Assembly: GCA_964346495.1 (NCBI GenBank)
Contig: CAYFUW010000021.1
Span: 1 to 27,275, forward strand
DNA length: 27,275 nucleotides
Reading direction: 5' to 3'
Source of the DNA: JBGZFC01 sp964346495
GTDB lineage: Bacteria > Bacteroidota > Bacteroidia > Bacteroidales > Dysgonomonadaceae
In this document: one piece after another, positions 1 through 7,939 of the stretch
Layout of the letters: every line of letters starts with the position of its first letter
How positions within the stretch are numbered: the stretch's first letter is position 1
Translations under genes and position numbers: made by a program
The notes under the pieces: generated by a model
The model's input: the letters and a program-made list of their open reading frames with translations, nothing else
The model's database searches: none
What the model was told of the DNA's origin: nothing

Positions 1-42
1 ATTATTTTTGTAGAAGCCGAAGATTTATCAGTAAAAAAGTAG
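1..42 (+). CDS. C-terminal tail of an upstream gene (partial)
   Basis: The window opens in a frame that reads IIFVEAEDLSVKK and then stops at TAG. The composition is protein-like and the frame is open to the window edge. Thirteen residues are too few to name a family. It could also be a chance open frame. Confidence 0.3.
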   Translation: MIFVEAEDLSVKK

Positions 43-204
43 TACGGTTGATTGTTTTTTTCATTGACAAAGGGCAGAATTGGCTGTTAGCTATAATAAC
101 TAATAGCTCACGACTCGTAACTCATTACTCAGAACTATCAAAAAAAACAGACTTGATTCTAAAAAAACAGATATAAAACAACACAATATATAAATAGAAA
201 AAAT
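43..204. other. intergenic region upstream of lpdA
   Basis: This AT-rich spacer contains a short inverted repeat (agctat at 89-94 and atagct at 103-108). It also contains A/C-rich word-like sequence, including the 12-mer tactcagaacta at 126-137, which recurs exactly at 3073-3084. I see no clear TAnnTTTG promoter element for lpdA. Confidence 0.4.
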
Positions 205-1560
205 ATGATAGACTTAATTATTATCGGTGGAGGTCCAGCCGGATATGTTGCTGCTGAACGTGCAGGACACAAAGGACTTAGCGTAACTCTATTTGAGAAG
301 AACAATTTAGGCGGTGTTTGCCTCAACGAAGGCTGTATCCCAACTAAAACATTGCTTTACAGCGCAAAAACTTATGAAAATGCACTACATGCCGACAAAT
401 ACGGTGTTTCTGCCGAAAATGTGAGCTTTGAATACAATAAAATAGTGGCTCGCAAAAATAAGGTTGTTCGCAAATTAGTTGCGGGAATCAAAGCTAAAAT
501 GAAAAACAATAATGTGAACGTTATTGAAGGCGAAGCTACAATCGTAAGCAAAAGCGAAAAAGGTATTGAAGTTTCTTGCAACGGCGAAAGCTATTTTGGT
601 AAAAACCTTTTGATTTGTACCGGTTCGGAAGCATCTGTCCCGCCAATTCCCGGATTGAAAGAAGCAGGCGATGTAATTCTTACCAATCGCGAAATTTTGG
701 CAATGAAAGAGCAACCACAATCGCTTGTTGTTATTGGCGGTGGAGTTATCGGAATGGAGTTTGCCAGTTTCTACAACAGCTTAGGCTCAAAAGTTACTGT
801 TATTGAGATGTTACCACAGATTTTGGGAAACAACGATTTGGAAATCTCCAATATGTTGCTCGATTTTTACGCTAAAAAAGGTATCGAGTTTAATCTGAAT
901 GCCAAAGTTGTGCAAATAGACGGCAATAAAGTTATTTTTGAAAAAGATGGCGAAACACATACCGTTGAAGGCGAAAAAATTCTATTGAGCGTTGGACGAC
1001 GTGCCGTAACAAAAGGTTTAGGTTTAGAAAATATTGGCGTGGAACTACACCGTGGCGGTATAGTAGTTGATGAAAAAATGCGTACCAACGTACCTAACGT
1101 TTATGCTGCAGGCGACGTTACCGGATTTTCACTACTTGCACACACCGCAAGTCGCGAAGGAGAAGTTGTAGTAAATAACCTGACCGGGAAAGAAGATGTT
1201 ATGCGTTACATAGCAATACCTGGCGTAGTTTACACAAATCCGGAAGTGGCAGCCGTAGGCGAAACCGAAGAGAGTGCCAAAGCTAAAAACATTGCTTACA
1301 AAGTTGCGAAACTTTCGATGGCTTTTGCAGGACGATTTGTTGCAGAAAACGAAGGTGGAAACGGTATTTGCAAAGTACTTATCGGCGAAGCAGACAACAA
1401 AATTATCGGTGTGCACATGCTTGGCAACCCGAGCAGCGAAATGATTTACGGTGCTTGCATGGCTATTGAGCAAGGAATGACTATCGACGAAATGAAAGAG
1501 GTAGTTTTCCCGCACCCGACAGTTAGCGAGATTTTGAAAGAGGTGGTTTTTGAGTTTTAA
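205..1560 (+). CDS. lpdA: dihydrolipoyl dehydrogenase (E3)
   Basis: This flavoprotein reoxidises the dihydrolipoyl groups of 2-oxoacid dehydrogenase or glycine cleavage complexes in the cytoplasm, passing electrons through FAD to NAD+. The 451 residues match the usual length. The FAD-binding Rossmann motif GGGPAGYVAAERA starts near residue 8. The redox-active disulfide is C39/C44 in GGVCLNEGCIPTK. A second dinucleotide motif, VVIGGGVIGMEFA, lies near residue 175 and is followed by the acidic end of strand 2 (VTVIE). The FAD segment containing YAAGDV lies near residue 303. The C-terminal catalytic His-Glu pair is H437/E442 in HPTVSE. No E1, E2 or lipoate genes are adjacent, so which complex it serves cannot be told. 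Chaining to other class I flavin disulfide reductases is unlikely because all E3 hallmarks are present. Confidence 0.95.
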   Translation: MIDLIIIGGGPAGYVAAERAGHKGLSVTLFEKNNLGGVCLNEGCIPTKTLLYSAKTYENALHADKYGVSAENVSFEYNKIVARKNKVVRKLVAGIKAKMKNNNVNVIEGEATIVSKSEKGIEVSCNGESYFGKNLLICTGSEASVPPIPGLKEAGDVILTNREILAMKEQPQSLVVIGGGVIGMEFASFYNSLGSKVTVIEMLPQILGNNDLEISNMLLDFYAKKGIEFNLNAKVVQIDGNKVIFEKDGETHTVEGEKILLSVGRRAVTKGLGLENIGVELHRGGIVVDEKMRTNVPNVYAAGDVTGFSLLAHTASREGEVVVNNLTGKEDVMRYIAIPGVVYTNPEVAAVGETEESAKAKNIAYKVAKLSMAFAGRFVAENEGGNGICKVLIGEADNKIIGVHMLGNPSSEMIYGACMAIEQGMTIDEMKEVVFPHPTVSEILKEVVFEF

Positions 1561-1587
1561 TAATTCAAAATCAATAATATATCTTGG

Positions 1588-1614
1588 TAGAGACGTGATA
1601 TTATCGCGTCTATA
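1588..1614. repeat. near-perfect palindrome downstream of lpdA
   Basis: The arms tagagacgtgata (1588-1600) and tatcgcgtctata (1602-1614) pair around a single T, with one mismatch and one G-T wobble. The wobble position and the arms tagagacg/cgtct match the palindrome at 10862-10889, so the two look like members of one dispersed family. It lies 27 bp after the lpdA stop and may double as a transcription terminator, although no strong T-run follows. Confidence 0.7.
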
Positions 1615-1620
1615 TATTTG
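1613..1620 (+). promoter_or_regulatory. possible -7 element for the zinc-ribbon gene
   Basis: The octamer tatatttg fits the Bacteroidetes -7 consensus TAnnTTTG and lies 31 bp before the ATG at 1652. No TTG is found at the usual -33 spacing. It overlaps the end of the palindrome. Confidence 0.35.
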
Positions 1621-1651
1621 TTTATAGGAACACTACATAATTCCCCCAACA

Positions 1652-2620
1652 ATGACAAAAGAAGAAAAAATTGGCTATCTAGATAAATTCTATAAAGAGT
1701 TTAATGAATATAATGATGGTAGTGTTTATATATATATTTGCCCTGAATGCAAATTTAAAATAGCGATATTTATTACTGAAGACAAACTACCCTCTATAGA
1801 ATGCTTTGTAAATTATCATTTTGAATATGACGAAGTTGAGCAAGAGTACGAAAAAACATACCATATTTATAACAGCAAAATAAAAGACACCTACATGGAA
1901 GCTAAGGCTAACAACATCTGCTTGAGCTGTGGCTCTCCTCTAAAGTTTGCTAAAAATAGAGTAAATAAAACGTGTGCTAACTGTGGAGGAAAAGATGTTG
2001 TTTTATGGAAAGATTTGGCAAATAAAAAATGTCCGATTTGTGATGGCTATTTTAACAAAACTATTTATTACAAATCAAAAAAAGAGTATAATGAAGCAGG
2101 GAATATTAACTATAGCACAAAGTTGTTAGAAGCCGAACAAAAATATGGTATTACAAGCAGGCTAAGTGAATTAAATAGATTAGAGCCAATATTAAAAAAA
2201 TACAGTAACAGCTATTATGTTGTAAAAAACCCCAATAATGTCATACGTTTTAAATGTTATAGGTCTTTTCACTCTCGATTTTATATTATTGCCGAATGGA
2301 ATGATTCGCTAACTGATATGAAGCTCATATATTGCTGCTTAGAGTATTTTTCAAAAGAACATGACAAATATGTAGAGAAAACTCTAACTAAAGAAATGTT
2401 AGACAATCTATTACAAACATTAAACAAATATAAATTCTTTACCGAACCTAACACTAGTGATATAGACGGAATAGATGGTTCTACATGGACATTGGAAATT
2501 TCTATTGGAAAACAATATAGGGAGCTCTCCGTTTGGTCTCCTGAAAATGGTGTAGCTTACGATATTGGACATTTGTTATTAGAATATGTCAATCCTAATA
2601 TAAGAGGAGAAATATACTAG
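1652..2620 (+). CDS. unrecognised protein with four CxxC pairs
   Basis: I do not recognise this 322-residue protein. The visible signal is four CxxC pairs: C30/C33 (ICPEC), C90/C93 (CLSC), C108/C111 (CANC) and C127/C130 (CPIC). They are spaced as two zinc ribbons, or as one ribbon plus an interrupted one. The middle pairs, separated by about 15 residues, resemble rubredoxin-like or zinc-ribbon knuckles. The remainder (about 150-322) is rich in Tyr, Asn and Lys, has no obvious motif, and ends in a predicted alpha/beta segment. There is no signal peptide or membrane segment, so it is probably cytoplasmic. Base composition is more AT-rich than lpdA, in keeping with an accessory gene. It is monocistronic, with a convergent neighbour more than 500 bp away. 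A nucleic-acid or protein-interaction role is inference only. Confidence 0.75.
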   Translation: MTKEEKIGYLDKFYKEFNEYNDGSVYIYICPECKFKIAIFITEDKLPSIECFVNYHFEYDEVEQEYEKTYHIYNSKIKDTYMEAKANNICLSCGSPLKFAKNRVNKTCANCGGKDVVLWKDLANKKCPICDGYFNKTIYYKSKKEYNEAGNINYSTKLLEAEQKYGITSRLSELNRLEPILKKYSNSYYVVKNPNNVIRFKCYRSFHSRFYIIAEWNDSLTDMKLIYCCLEYFSKEHDKYVEKTLTKEMLDNLLQTLNKYKFFTEPNTSDIDGIDGSTWTLEISIGKQYRELSVWSPENGVAYDIGHLLLEYVNPNIRGEIY

Positions 2621-2678
2621 TTGATATTTTTCTACTTTGCTTTGACAGGCAATACAACGATTGCACAATTTATAACAA

Positions 2679-2707
2679 ACCTAACAGGTTTCGAAAACCT
2701 GTTAAGT
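2679..2707. repeat. inverted repeat, 9-bp perfect core stem
   Basis: aacaggttt (2683-2691) pairs perfectly with aaacctgtt (2695-2703) around the loop CGA. Pairing extends to 2679-2707 with one mismatch. From memory, sequences of this type are common dispersed elements in Bacteroidetes intergenic DNA. Confidence 0.65.
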
Positions 2708-2735
2708 CTTTGGAAAGTTCAGTTATCTCGTCAGA

Positions 2736-2750
2736 GGGATTTGCAATCCC
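2736..2750. repeat. small inverted repeat gggatt-tgc-aatccc
   Basis: A perfect 6-bp stem with a 3-base loop lies 29 bp from the previous palindrome. An outer gtc/gac pair at 2730-2732 and 2751-2753 could extend it. The two neighbouring hairpins probably belong to one composite repeat. Confidence 0.5.
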
Positions 2751-2923
2751 GACTTTAACAATATACTATTCTTCTAGCTCATTAAAACGAAAATTACAGC
2801 TCATAAATCATTGTAATTTGAGCTATAAACACTAATTTTTGAGCTATAAAGTGATTATTATTTTTGCACTGTCTTTCAGGCATAGACTTTGGATAGGCTT
2901 TATTATCGTAAGCTGCACTCGTT

Positions 2924-2967
2924 CCTCGTATGATTAATCACGCGAAAGGATTCGCGCGACAGCGAGG
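2924..2967. repeat. nested hairpin, outer cctcg/cgagg and inner cgcgaa/ttcgcg
   Basis: The inner stem is cgcgaa (2941-2946) with ttcgcg (2951-2956) around agga. The outer arms are cctcg (2924-2928) and cgagg (2963-2967). The local GC content is clearly above that of the surrounding spacer, which suggests a selected or mobile structured element rather than drift. Confidence 0.5.
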
Positions 2968-2978
2968 TTATGAAAATA

Positions 2979-3004
2979 TTACCCTTCGGGTAAAATCATT
3001 TTTT
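2979..3004 (+). terminator. possible intrinsic terminator in the convergent spacer
   Basis: The hairpin ttaccc-ttc-gggtaa (2979-2993) is followed five bases later by six Ts (2999-3004). The distance to the preceding plus-strand stop (about 360 bp) makes its assignment to that gene uncertain. Confidence 0.3.
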
Positions 3005-3115
3005 GATTTCCGATTTCGAATTTGGGAATTAAAACCTCGCAACACGAACCACGAACCAACTCAAAACTTCAATACTCAGAACTAGAAACTATAAATAGAT
3101 TTTTAACTAAGTTCG

Positions 3116-3134
3116 AAATGGCAGAACTCCATTT
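3116..3134 (-). terminator. weak hairpin just after the mntP stop
   Basis: aaatgg (3116-3121) pairs with ccattt (3129-3134) four bases beyond the mntP stop codon. No T-run follows on the minus strand, so terminator function is only suggested by its position. Confidence 0.25.
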
Positions 3135-3138
3135 GCAA

Positions 3139-3717
3139 TTACATCGTATGTTCAATCAAAATTTTTGTTCCTATCCCAATCAAAATAATACCACCGATTA
3201 GTGTCATATCGAAACGAATTCTTTTGCCGAAATATGTGCCTATATACATTCCAACAAAAGTAAAAAGTAAGCTGACAAAGGCAATAATCAAAACTGCCGA
3301 AACAATAGTTTGCGGATAAGGAACAAAAATCAGTCCCGTTGCCAAAGCATCAATACTTGTGGCGATTGCCATTAATATTACTGTTTTCCAACTTATTAGG
3401 TCGGTATTTTCAATAGATTCGGGACAAGGGCACTCTTCCTTATTCGGACGTAAGCTTTCATAAATCATTTTCAAACCTATCACTCCAAGAATTACAAAAG
3501 CAAACCAATGATCGAATTCCTTTATCCAATGTGCAAAACCCAGTCCCAAGCTATATCCTATAAGCGGCATCGCACCTTGAAAAAAGCCGAAAACTATAGC
3601 GATTTTTAGCGAACGAGACAAAACAAACTTTGTGCGACACACACTCTGGCTAATGCAAACGGCAAACGAGTCCATTGCTAAACCAATGGCTATAATGATA
3701 ATGGAATAGATACCCAT
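3139..3717 (-). CDS. mntP: manganese efflux pump MntP
   Basis: This small integral membrane protein of the MntP/DUF204 family exports Mn2+ across the inner membrane. The 192 residues match the family length. Six hydrophobic segments are visible, arranged as two homologous three-helix halves. Each half carries the family Asp motif: MDSFAVCIS near residues 15-22 and SIDALATGL near residues 122-130. A basic and acidic loop with PNKEECPCPE separates the halves. The gene is the last of the minus-strand series. It lies 86 bp beyond the DUF4954 gene and has its own promoter-like element, so it is probably controlled separately. I looked for a yybP-ykoY manganese riboswitch in the leader and saw no room for one. 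Confidence 0.93.
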   Translation of the reverse strand: MGIYSIIIIAIGLAMDSFAVCISQSVCRTKFVLSRSLKIAIVFGFFQGAMPLIGYSLGLGFAHWIKEFDHWFAFVILGVIGLKMIYESLRPNKEECPCPESIENTDLISWKTVILMAIATSIDALATGLIFVPYPQTIVSAVLIIAFVSLLFTFVGMYIGTYFGKRIRFDMTLIGGIILIGIGTKILIEHTM

Positions 3718-3742
3718 AAAGATAATAATGTGTAAAAACGCA

Positions 3743-3771
3743 CAAAGGTAGTACTTTTTCGGTAGAAAAAG
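3743..3771 (-). promoter_or_regulatory. mntP promoter element with adjacent palindrome
   Basis: On the minus strand TACCTTTG (3750-3743) fits TAnnTTTG, 25 bp ahead of the mntP ATG. Immediately upstream lies a perfect 7-bp inverted repeat ctttttc-ggta-gaaaaag (3754-3771). The palindrome could be an operator over the -10 to -33 spacer or a weak terminator for the preceding gene. The sequence alone cannot separate these. Confidence 0.45.
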
Positions 3772-3803
3772 AGATTGTTTTGTCAGTCGTTTTTTGTTTT
3801 GAA

Positions 3804-5792
3804 TTATTTAATGTTTCTCAACCTATCAATAAGCTCGTTGCCAAGATTTGTTTTCTCTTCAATATGTTTGATTGTTGCCACCACAAACGGATTTTCATCA
3901 AATGCGCCACGCACGTACTCAAAATCCATATTCTGATCCTTAATATTTCCGTCGGCACCAAATCCGGTTTTAAATGATAGAGAGAACTCTTTTTTGGCAT
4001 CTTCATAAATCATTTTATCAAGTCCTACAACTGACGACATCCATTTATCAACAATTCCAATAATATCTTCAACCGTAATAGTTTCCAACTCCAAATTGTA
4101 GAAAGATTTTATTTTATCCCATGCCCAAGTCCACTCTATTGTATAATATTGTTTATGCAAGCTTTCAAAAACTCGGTTTATATCTTCCAATTTGGTAATT
4201 TTCCCATTTTCGACATCATTCAACAGATTATCAATTTCGGTTTTTGGTGTAATCAATCCCGACAAATCTACCCACTCTCCAAGTCCGACTTCTGTTTTAG
4301 GGTCTAATTGCTCTCTTACTTCTTCAATATTTTTAAAATTGGTTATCTCTAACCGTTTTATTATTGAGTTTCCCAAAAATTTGTGGATTACTATTTCATA
4401 CAAACTCAATCCTTTTTTAAGAGCCTTATTTGTTATAAAACAACTTTGATATGAGTATATTTCGGAATTCTCGCCCGCTGTTGTTTGAAGACTTTTCAAT
4501 ATCTCTATACCTGCAAATACTTTTTGAATAGTATATGGACTCAGTAAGTTGAAATTGATATAATCCATCTTTATAGGGTCTTTCCTATTGTCACGTTTGG
4601 GCCATTTTTGGGCATCCCTTACAGTACCTACACTTCGCAAGTTTACCGCCGGAGCAATATAAGTTGTATTATCTTTCTCTATCAGATACGAATATGGCAA
4701 ATTTGAAGTATCGGCATGTTGAAAGTGTCGCCCCATAATAAGAGAGAACGGTCCTACTTTAGCGGGCCACAACACATAAGAGTTACTCGTGGTTTTGGCT
4801 CCTCTTTCGATTATTCCTTGATGTATCGGACCAAGCTTAAACATGTGGTTGCTTTGGTTTGACGACGAACCGGCATTCATAAAAGAGAACATTCCGGCGA
4901 TAAGCAAAGTAGATTTGTGATGAGTAACGGTATATGGTCCGGCAAAAAGGGCACACGCCTCTCCGTTTTCGCCTTGGCAATTACTAAAAAACAGTGAATC
5001 GGATGCAGAATAACCGTGATCTAAATGACATGCCTGCCCAACGAAACATCGGGTAATTATACTTCCACCATCCACTCTCGAACCTGAAGATACGATAAAG
5101 TCTTGTGCAATAACATTTCGCCCAATATATACTGGATCATATTCATTACTGTTGATACTTCCATTTTTCAACTTCATTGCACCGGTAATTTTACAATGAG
5201 AGCCGATACGCATATTTTTGATATAACCTACATTCACAATCATGCAATCATCCCCTATATATCCCATATCCGATGATTGAATTTCGCAATAAGAGTCGAT
5301 AATACTTCTCATCCGCTCTATAAGACGTGGTCTATGTCTATAGAGCGAATAGATATATGCAAAATGTGCCGAAAGCTTATCAGTTATATGAACTTCTCTA
5401 CCTCCTGTTTCGTTCAACACGCTCACTTCAACGCCATTGCCAAATGATGTTTTACCATCAACCAAAATCACATCTATGTTTTGGATAAAACAGTTATCGC
5501 CAATAACATAGTTTGCAATGTAGTTTTGTACATTTTCTATTACAACATTGTCGCCAATAACACAGTTGTGAATTACTGCTCTATCTAATCCGGAATGTTT
5601 TTTTAGTCCTCCTGCAAGATTAAACTCCTTTTTTAATAGACCTAATTCAACTCTACCAGAAAAACGGCTATTCTTTACATATTCAGGATTAAATCCCTCT
5701 TTTACCAATACTAAGTCCCAATTATCGGATTCACATCCATTTTTTTCGAGTTGGGATATCTCTAACTGTGTTAGATTTCTTTTTTCTGACAT
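3804..5792 (-). CDS. DUF4954 family left-handed beta-helix protein
   Basis: This 662-residue cytoplasmic protein has no signal peptide. Residues of about 70-115 and 185-260 carry repeated hexapeptide-like turns (AVIHNCVIGDNVVIE, ANYVIGDNCFIQ, MGYIGDDCMIVNVGYI, YIGRNVIAQDFIV), typical of a left-handed parallel beta-helix as found in acyl- and nucleotidyl-transferases. A conserved-looking His/Ser/Asn-rich block follows at about 285-330 (TVTHHKSTLLIAG, SSNQSNHMFKLGPIHQG). The C-terminal third is helical and charged. By length and composition I assign it to DUF4954, a Bacteroidetes-centred family of unknown function. It lies 46 bp after fbp on the same strand, which suggests co-transcription. A link to sugar-phosphate metabolism is an inference from the neighbour and the fold only. 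Confidence 0.8.
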   Translation of the reverse strand: MSEKRNLTQLEISQLEKNGCESDNWDLVLVKEGFNPEYVKNSRFSGRVELGLLKKEFNLAGGLKKHSGLDRAVIHNCVIGDNVVIENVQNYIANYVIGDNCFIQNIDVILVDGKTSFGNGVEVSVLNETGGREVHITDKLSAHFAYIYSLYRHRPRLIERMRSIIDSYCEIQSSDMGYIGDDCMIVNVGYIKNMRIGSHCKITGAMKLKNGSINSNEYDPVYIGRNVIAQDFIVSSGSRVDGGSIITRCFVGQACHLDHGYSASDSLFFSNCQGENGEACALFAGPYTVTHHKSTLLIAGMFSFMNAGSSSNQSNHMFKLGPIHQGIIERGAKTTSNSYVLWPAKVGPFSLIMGRHFQHADTSNLPYSYLIEKDNTTYIAPAVNLRSVGTVRDAQKWPKRDNRKDPIKMDYINFNLLSPYTIQKVFAGIEILKSLQTTAGENSEIYSYQSCFITNKALKKGLSLYEIVIHKFLGNSIIKRLEITNFKNIEEVREQLDPKTEVGLGEWVDLSGLITPKTEIDNLLNDVENGKITKLEDINRVFESLHKQYYTIEWTWAWDKIKSFYNLELETITVEDIIGIVDKWMSSVVGLDKMIYEDAKKEFSLSFKTGFGADGNIKDQNMDFEYVRGAFDENPFVVATIKHIEEKTNLGNELIDRLRNIK

Positions 5793-5838
5793 TTTTTATA
5801 TTTTGATGAAATGTGCGTATTGTCTTATATGTTTTCTG

Positions 5839-7836
5839 CTAATTTCCGGTAGCTTTAATTATGCCTAACCTGTATGCAGCCAACAGTTTTTTCAAGTCTT
5901 CTACCTGAGCTTTAATCGTCTCTCCATTGTCGGTATCTTTTACCAACATTCTGTGCGATGTATATTCTCGAATAACTGACACAGACTGAATATCCTCCCC
6001 TTTTTCTACTGCAACTTTTGCCGAAACAAACGGCTCGTGTTGTACCAATTGTATTCCGTGAGAATTGTAGATAAGTGTGTATCCCGCAATTCCGGTAGAT
6101 GACTGATAAGCTCGCGAGAATCCTCCGTCAATAATAAGCAATTTACCTTCGGCACGCATCGGATGCTCGCCTTTAATAGCTTTTACCGGAACGTGACCGT
6201 TAATAATATGAGCATCAACGTCATCCAAGCCAAACTCGTTCAAAATCATCTCACATGTTTCTCTACTGTTTTGGAAAACAAAATAATAGCCTTTCTCTTC
6301 GTGATGCGTTTTTTTATCGGCAATAAAATATCTTTCGAAAGTAGTCATTGCATCTTTATCGAAAAGTGGCGAATCTTTTCCACACCACAGATACCACATA
6401 TAGTCTTCGGCAAATGATTTCAGAGCAGTATCTTTCTGTTCAAAATAAGCGGCTCGTACCAATCGGTCAATCTTATCCATCAACATTTTTCCCGAATACT
6501 CTTTACCCTGTATAATCACTTTTTTGAAATTTCCGGTTTCATCTAAAGGAATTGAAGCGTGATAAAGCAGATTTTTATTGACTTTCAGATACAAGCTTCC
6601 TTTAGCATAGAGACATTCCAAATGTTTCTTTAATTTTTCGCTTTGAAGGAATGAGTGTTGCAGTTTGTCCATCAATTCTGCCTCTTCCGATGTCAATTTA
6701 TACGGATTTTTAGGGTCAATAGTCGGGAAATCAGTATCTAACATTGGATGCTCCGAGCCGTCGTATAGTGTTACGATTTTCTTATCGAAATCAATTCTAT
6801 GCAGTAAGTTTCGATTTTCCATCTCAAATTCGGGACGACGTTTTATTATTTCATATTCTAATTTGAATTGAATAATTGCCATCGCCTTGTGCATCTGACT
6901 CAACATTTCGAGCGATTTATCGTCGTAGGTTTTATCATCTAAACCTGTTTTGGGTTTAAATATATCACATGACGATTGCCCATAAACATCCATCGCGAAA
7001 CGAGCCAACGGCAATAGATTTATACCATATCCATCTTCCAATGTTGTAAGATTTGCATATCGCAATGCAATACGAACGGTGTTTGCTATAGATGCTTTAT
7101 TGCCAATAGCCGCACCCATCCACAAAATATCGTGATTACCCCACTGAAAATCGAAGTTGTGATAATCTATAAGTGTATCCATAATAATGTGGGCACCGTC
7201 GCCACGATCGTAAACATCTCCAACAACATGCAGACGGTCAATCGCAAGTCGCTGTATCGACTCACATAAAGCTTCGATAAATGCATCTGCACGTCCTGTA
7301 GCAATGATGCTATCAATAATTACGCTTATATAGGCAGATTTATGTGGATTAATACTGGATTCGTGCAGCAACTCTTGAATGATATATTCGAATTTAGGTG
7401 GTAGAGCTTTACGAACTTTCGAACGTGTATATTTGAGAGTTACAGTCTGCAAAACCCGCACTAACTGATTAAGTGTTACAATGTACCATTCGTTTATATC
7501 TGTTTCAGACTGTTTGATTAATTGCAGTTTCTCTTTCGGATAATAAATAAGTGTACAAAGTTCTCTCTTTTCACTTTCACGCAAAGTTTGCCCAAAAATC
7601 TCTTCAACTTTTCGCTTAATTGAACCGGAAGCATTTTTCAAAACGTGCTGAAACGCCTCTGCTTCGCCATGAATATCTGCCAGGAAGTGCTCAGTGCCTT
7701 TTGGAAGATGCAAAATAGCTTCCAAGTTAATTATTTCGGAACTTGCATCTGCTATACTGGGAAAACTTTTTGCCAATAGTTCCAGATACTTTTTTTCTTT
7801 GATTAATTGTTGCGGTGTTATTGATTTTGTTGACAT
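5839..7836 (-). CDS. fbp: fructose-1,6-bisphosphatase, class III
   Basis: This enzyme hydrolyses fructose 1,6-bisphosphate to fructose 6-phosphate, the committed step of gluconeogenesis, in the cytoplasm. The 665 residues fit the class III (Bacillus/Bacteroides-type) enzyme, unrelated to class I or II. The calcineurin-like metal-binding motifs are all present: D54/H56 in FLADIHGE, GDVYDRG at 206-212, GNHD at 233-236, and the later histidine motif NGHVP at 546-550. The gene sits between recA (103 bp upstream) and the DUF4954 gene (46 bp downstream). No TAnnTTTG element was found in the recA-fbp gap. It may therefore be read from the recA transcript or from an unrecognised promoter. Confidence 0.95.
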   Translation of the reverse strand: MSTKSITPQQLIKEKKYLELLAKSFPSIADASSEIINLEAILHLPKGTEHFLADIHGEAEAFQHVLKNASGSIKRKVEEIFGQTLRESEKRELCTLIYYPKEKLQLIKQSETDINEWYIVTLNQLVRVLQTVTLKYTRSKVRKALPPKFEYIIQELLHESSINPHKSAYISVIIDSIIATGRADAFIEALCESIQRLAIDRLHVVGDVYDRGDGAHIIMDTLIDYHNFDFQWGNHDILWMGAAIGNKASIANTVRIALRYANLTTLEDGYGINLLPLARFAMDVYGQSSCDIFKPKTGLDDKTYDDKSLEMLSQMHKAMAIIQFKLEYEIIKRRPEFEMENRNLLHRIDFDKKIVTLYDGSEHPMLDTDFPTIDPKNPYKLTSEEAELMDKLQHSFLQSEKLKKHLECLYAKGSLYLKVNKNLLYHASIPLDETGNFKKVIIQGKEYSGKMLMDKIDRLVRAAYFEQKDTALKSFAEDYMWYLWCGKDSPLFDKDAMTTFERYFIADKKTHHEEKGYYFVFQNSRETCEMILNEFGLDDVDAHIINGHVPVKAIKGEHPMRAEGKLLIIDGGFSRAYQSSTGIAGYTLIYNSHGIQLVQHEPFVSAKVAVEKGEDIQSVSVIREYTSHRMLVKDTDNGETIKAQVEDLKKLLAAYRLGIIKATGN

Positions 7837-7939
7837 TATTATAAGGTTTTATTAATTTGCTACTTATTTACAATTATAAAACTTGCCTAAAACAAGCCAC
7901 ATAGATGCCTCTTTACACTAAAAAATTTATAAACACATT

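Larger units (their letters stand above)
2621..3138. other. 518-bp convergent intergenic region with multiple inverted repeats
   Basis: No credible ORF is present. The region holds at least five separate inverted repeats, the clearest of which are listed individually. It also has a 13-bp direct repeat tttgagctataaa at 2817-2829 and 2838-2850, and an 8-bp inverted pair aaattaca/tgtaattt at 2791-2798 and 2812-2819. A word-like A/C-rich stretch at about 3030-3090 contains the 12-mer shared with 126-137. It separates two genes that converge, so its hairpins could serve both as terminators. Confidence 0.6.

Noticed and set aside
1132..1515. Long minus-strand open frame within lpdA
   Set aside because: It is antisense to a well-supported gene, and its translation has no recognisable motif; it is a shadow frame.
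2621..3138. tRNA or other standard RNA gene in the long spacer
   Set aside because: No cloverleaf, T-loop sequence or CCA-like end could be found on either strand.
3718..3803. yybP-ykoY manganese riboswitch ahead of mntP
   Set aside because: The gap is only 86 bp, with a promoter element in its middle, and lacks the expected paired loops.
7870..7910. Terminator between recA and fbp (cttg/caag hairpin)
   Set aside because: The stem is only four to five base pairs with weak GC content; it is not convincing.
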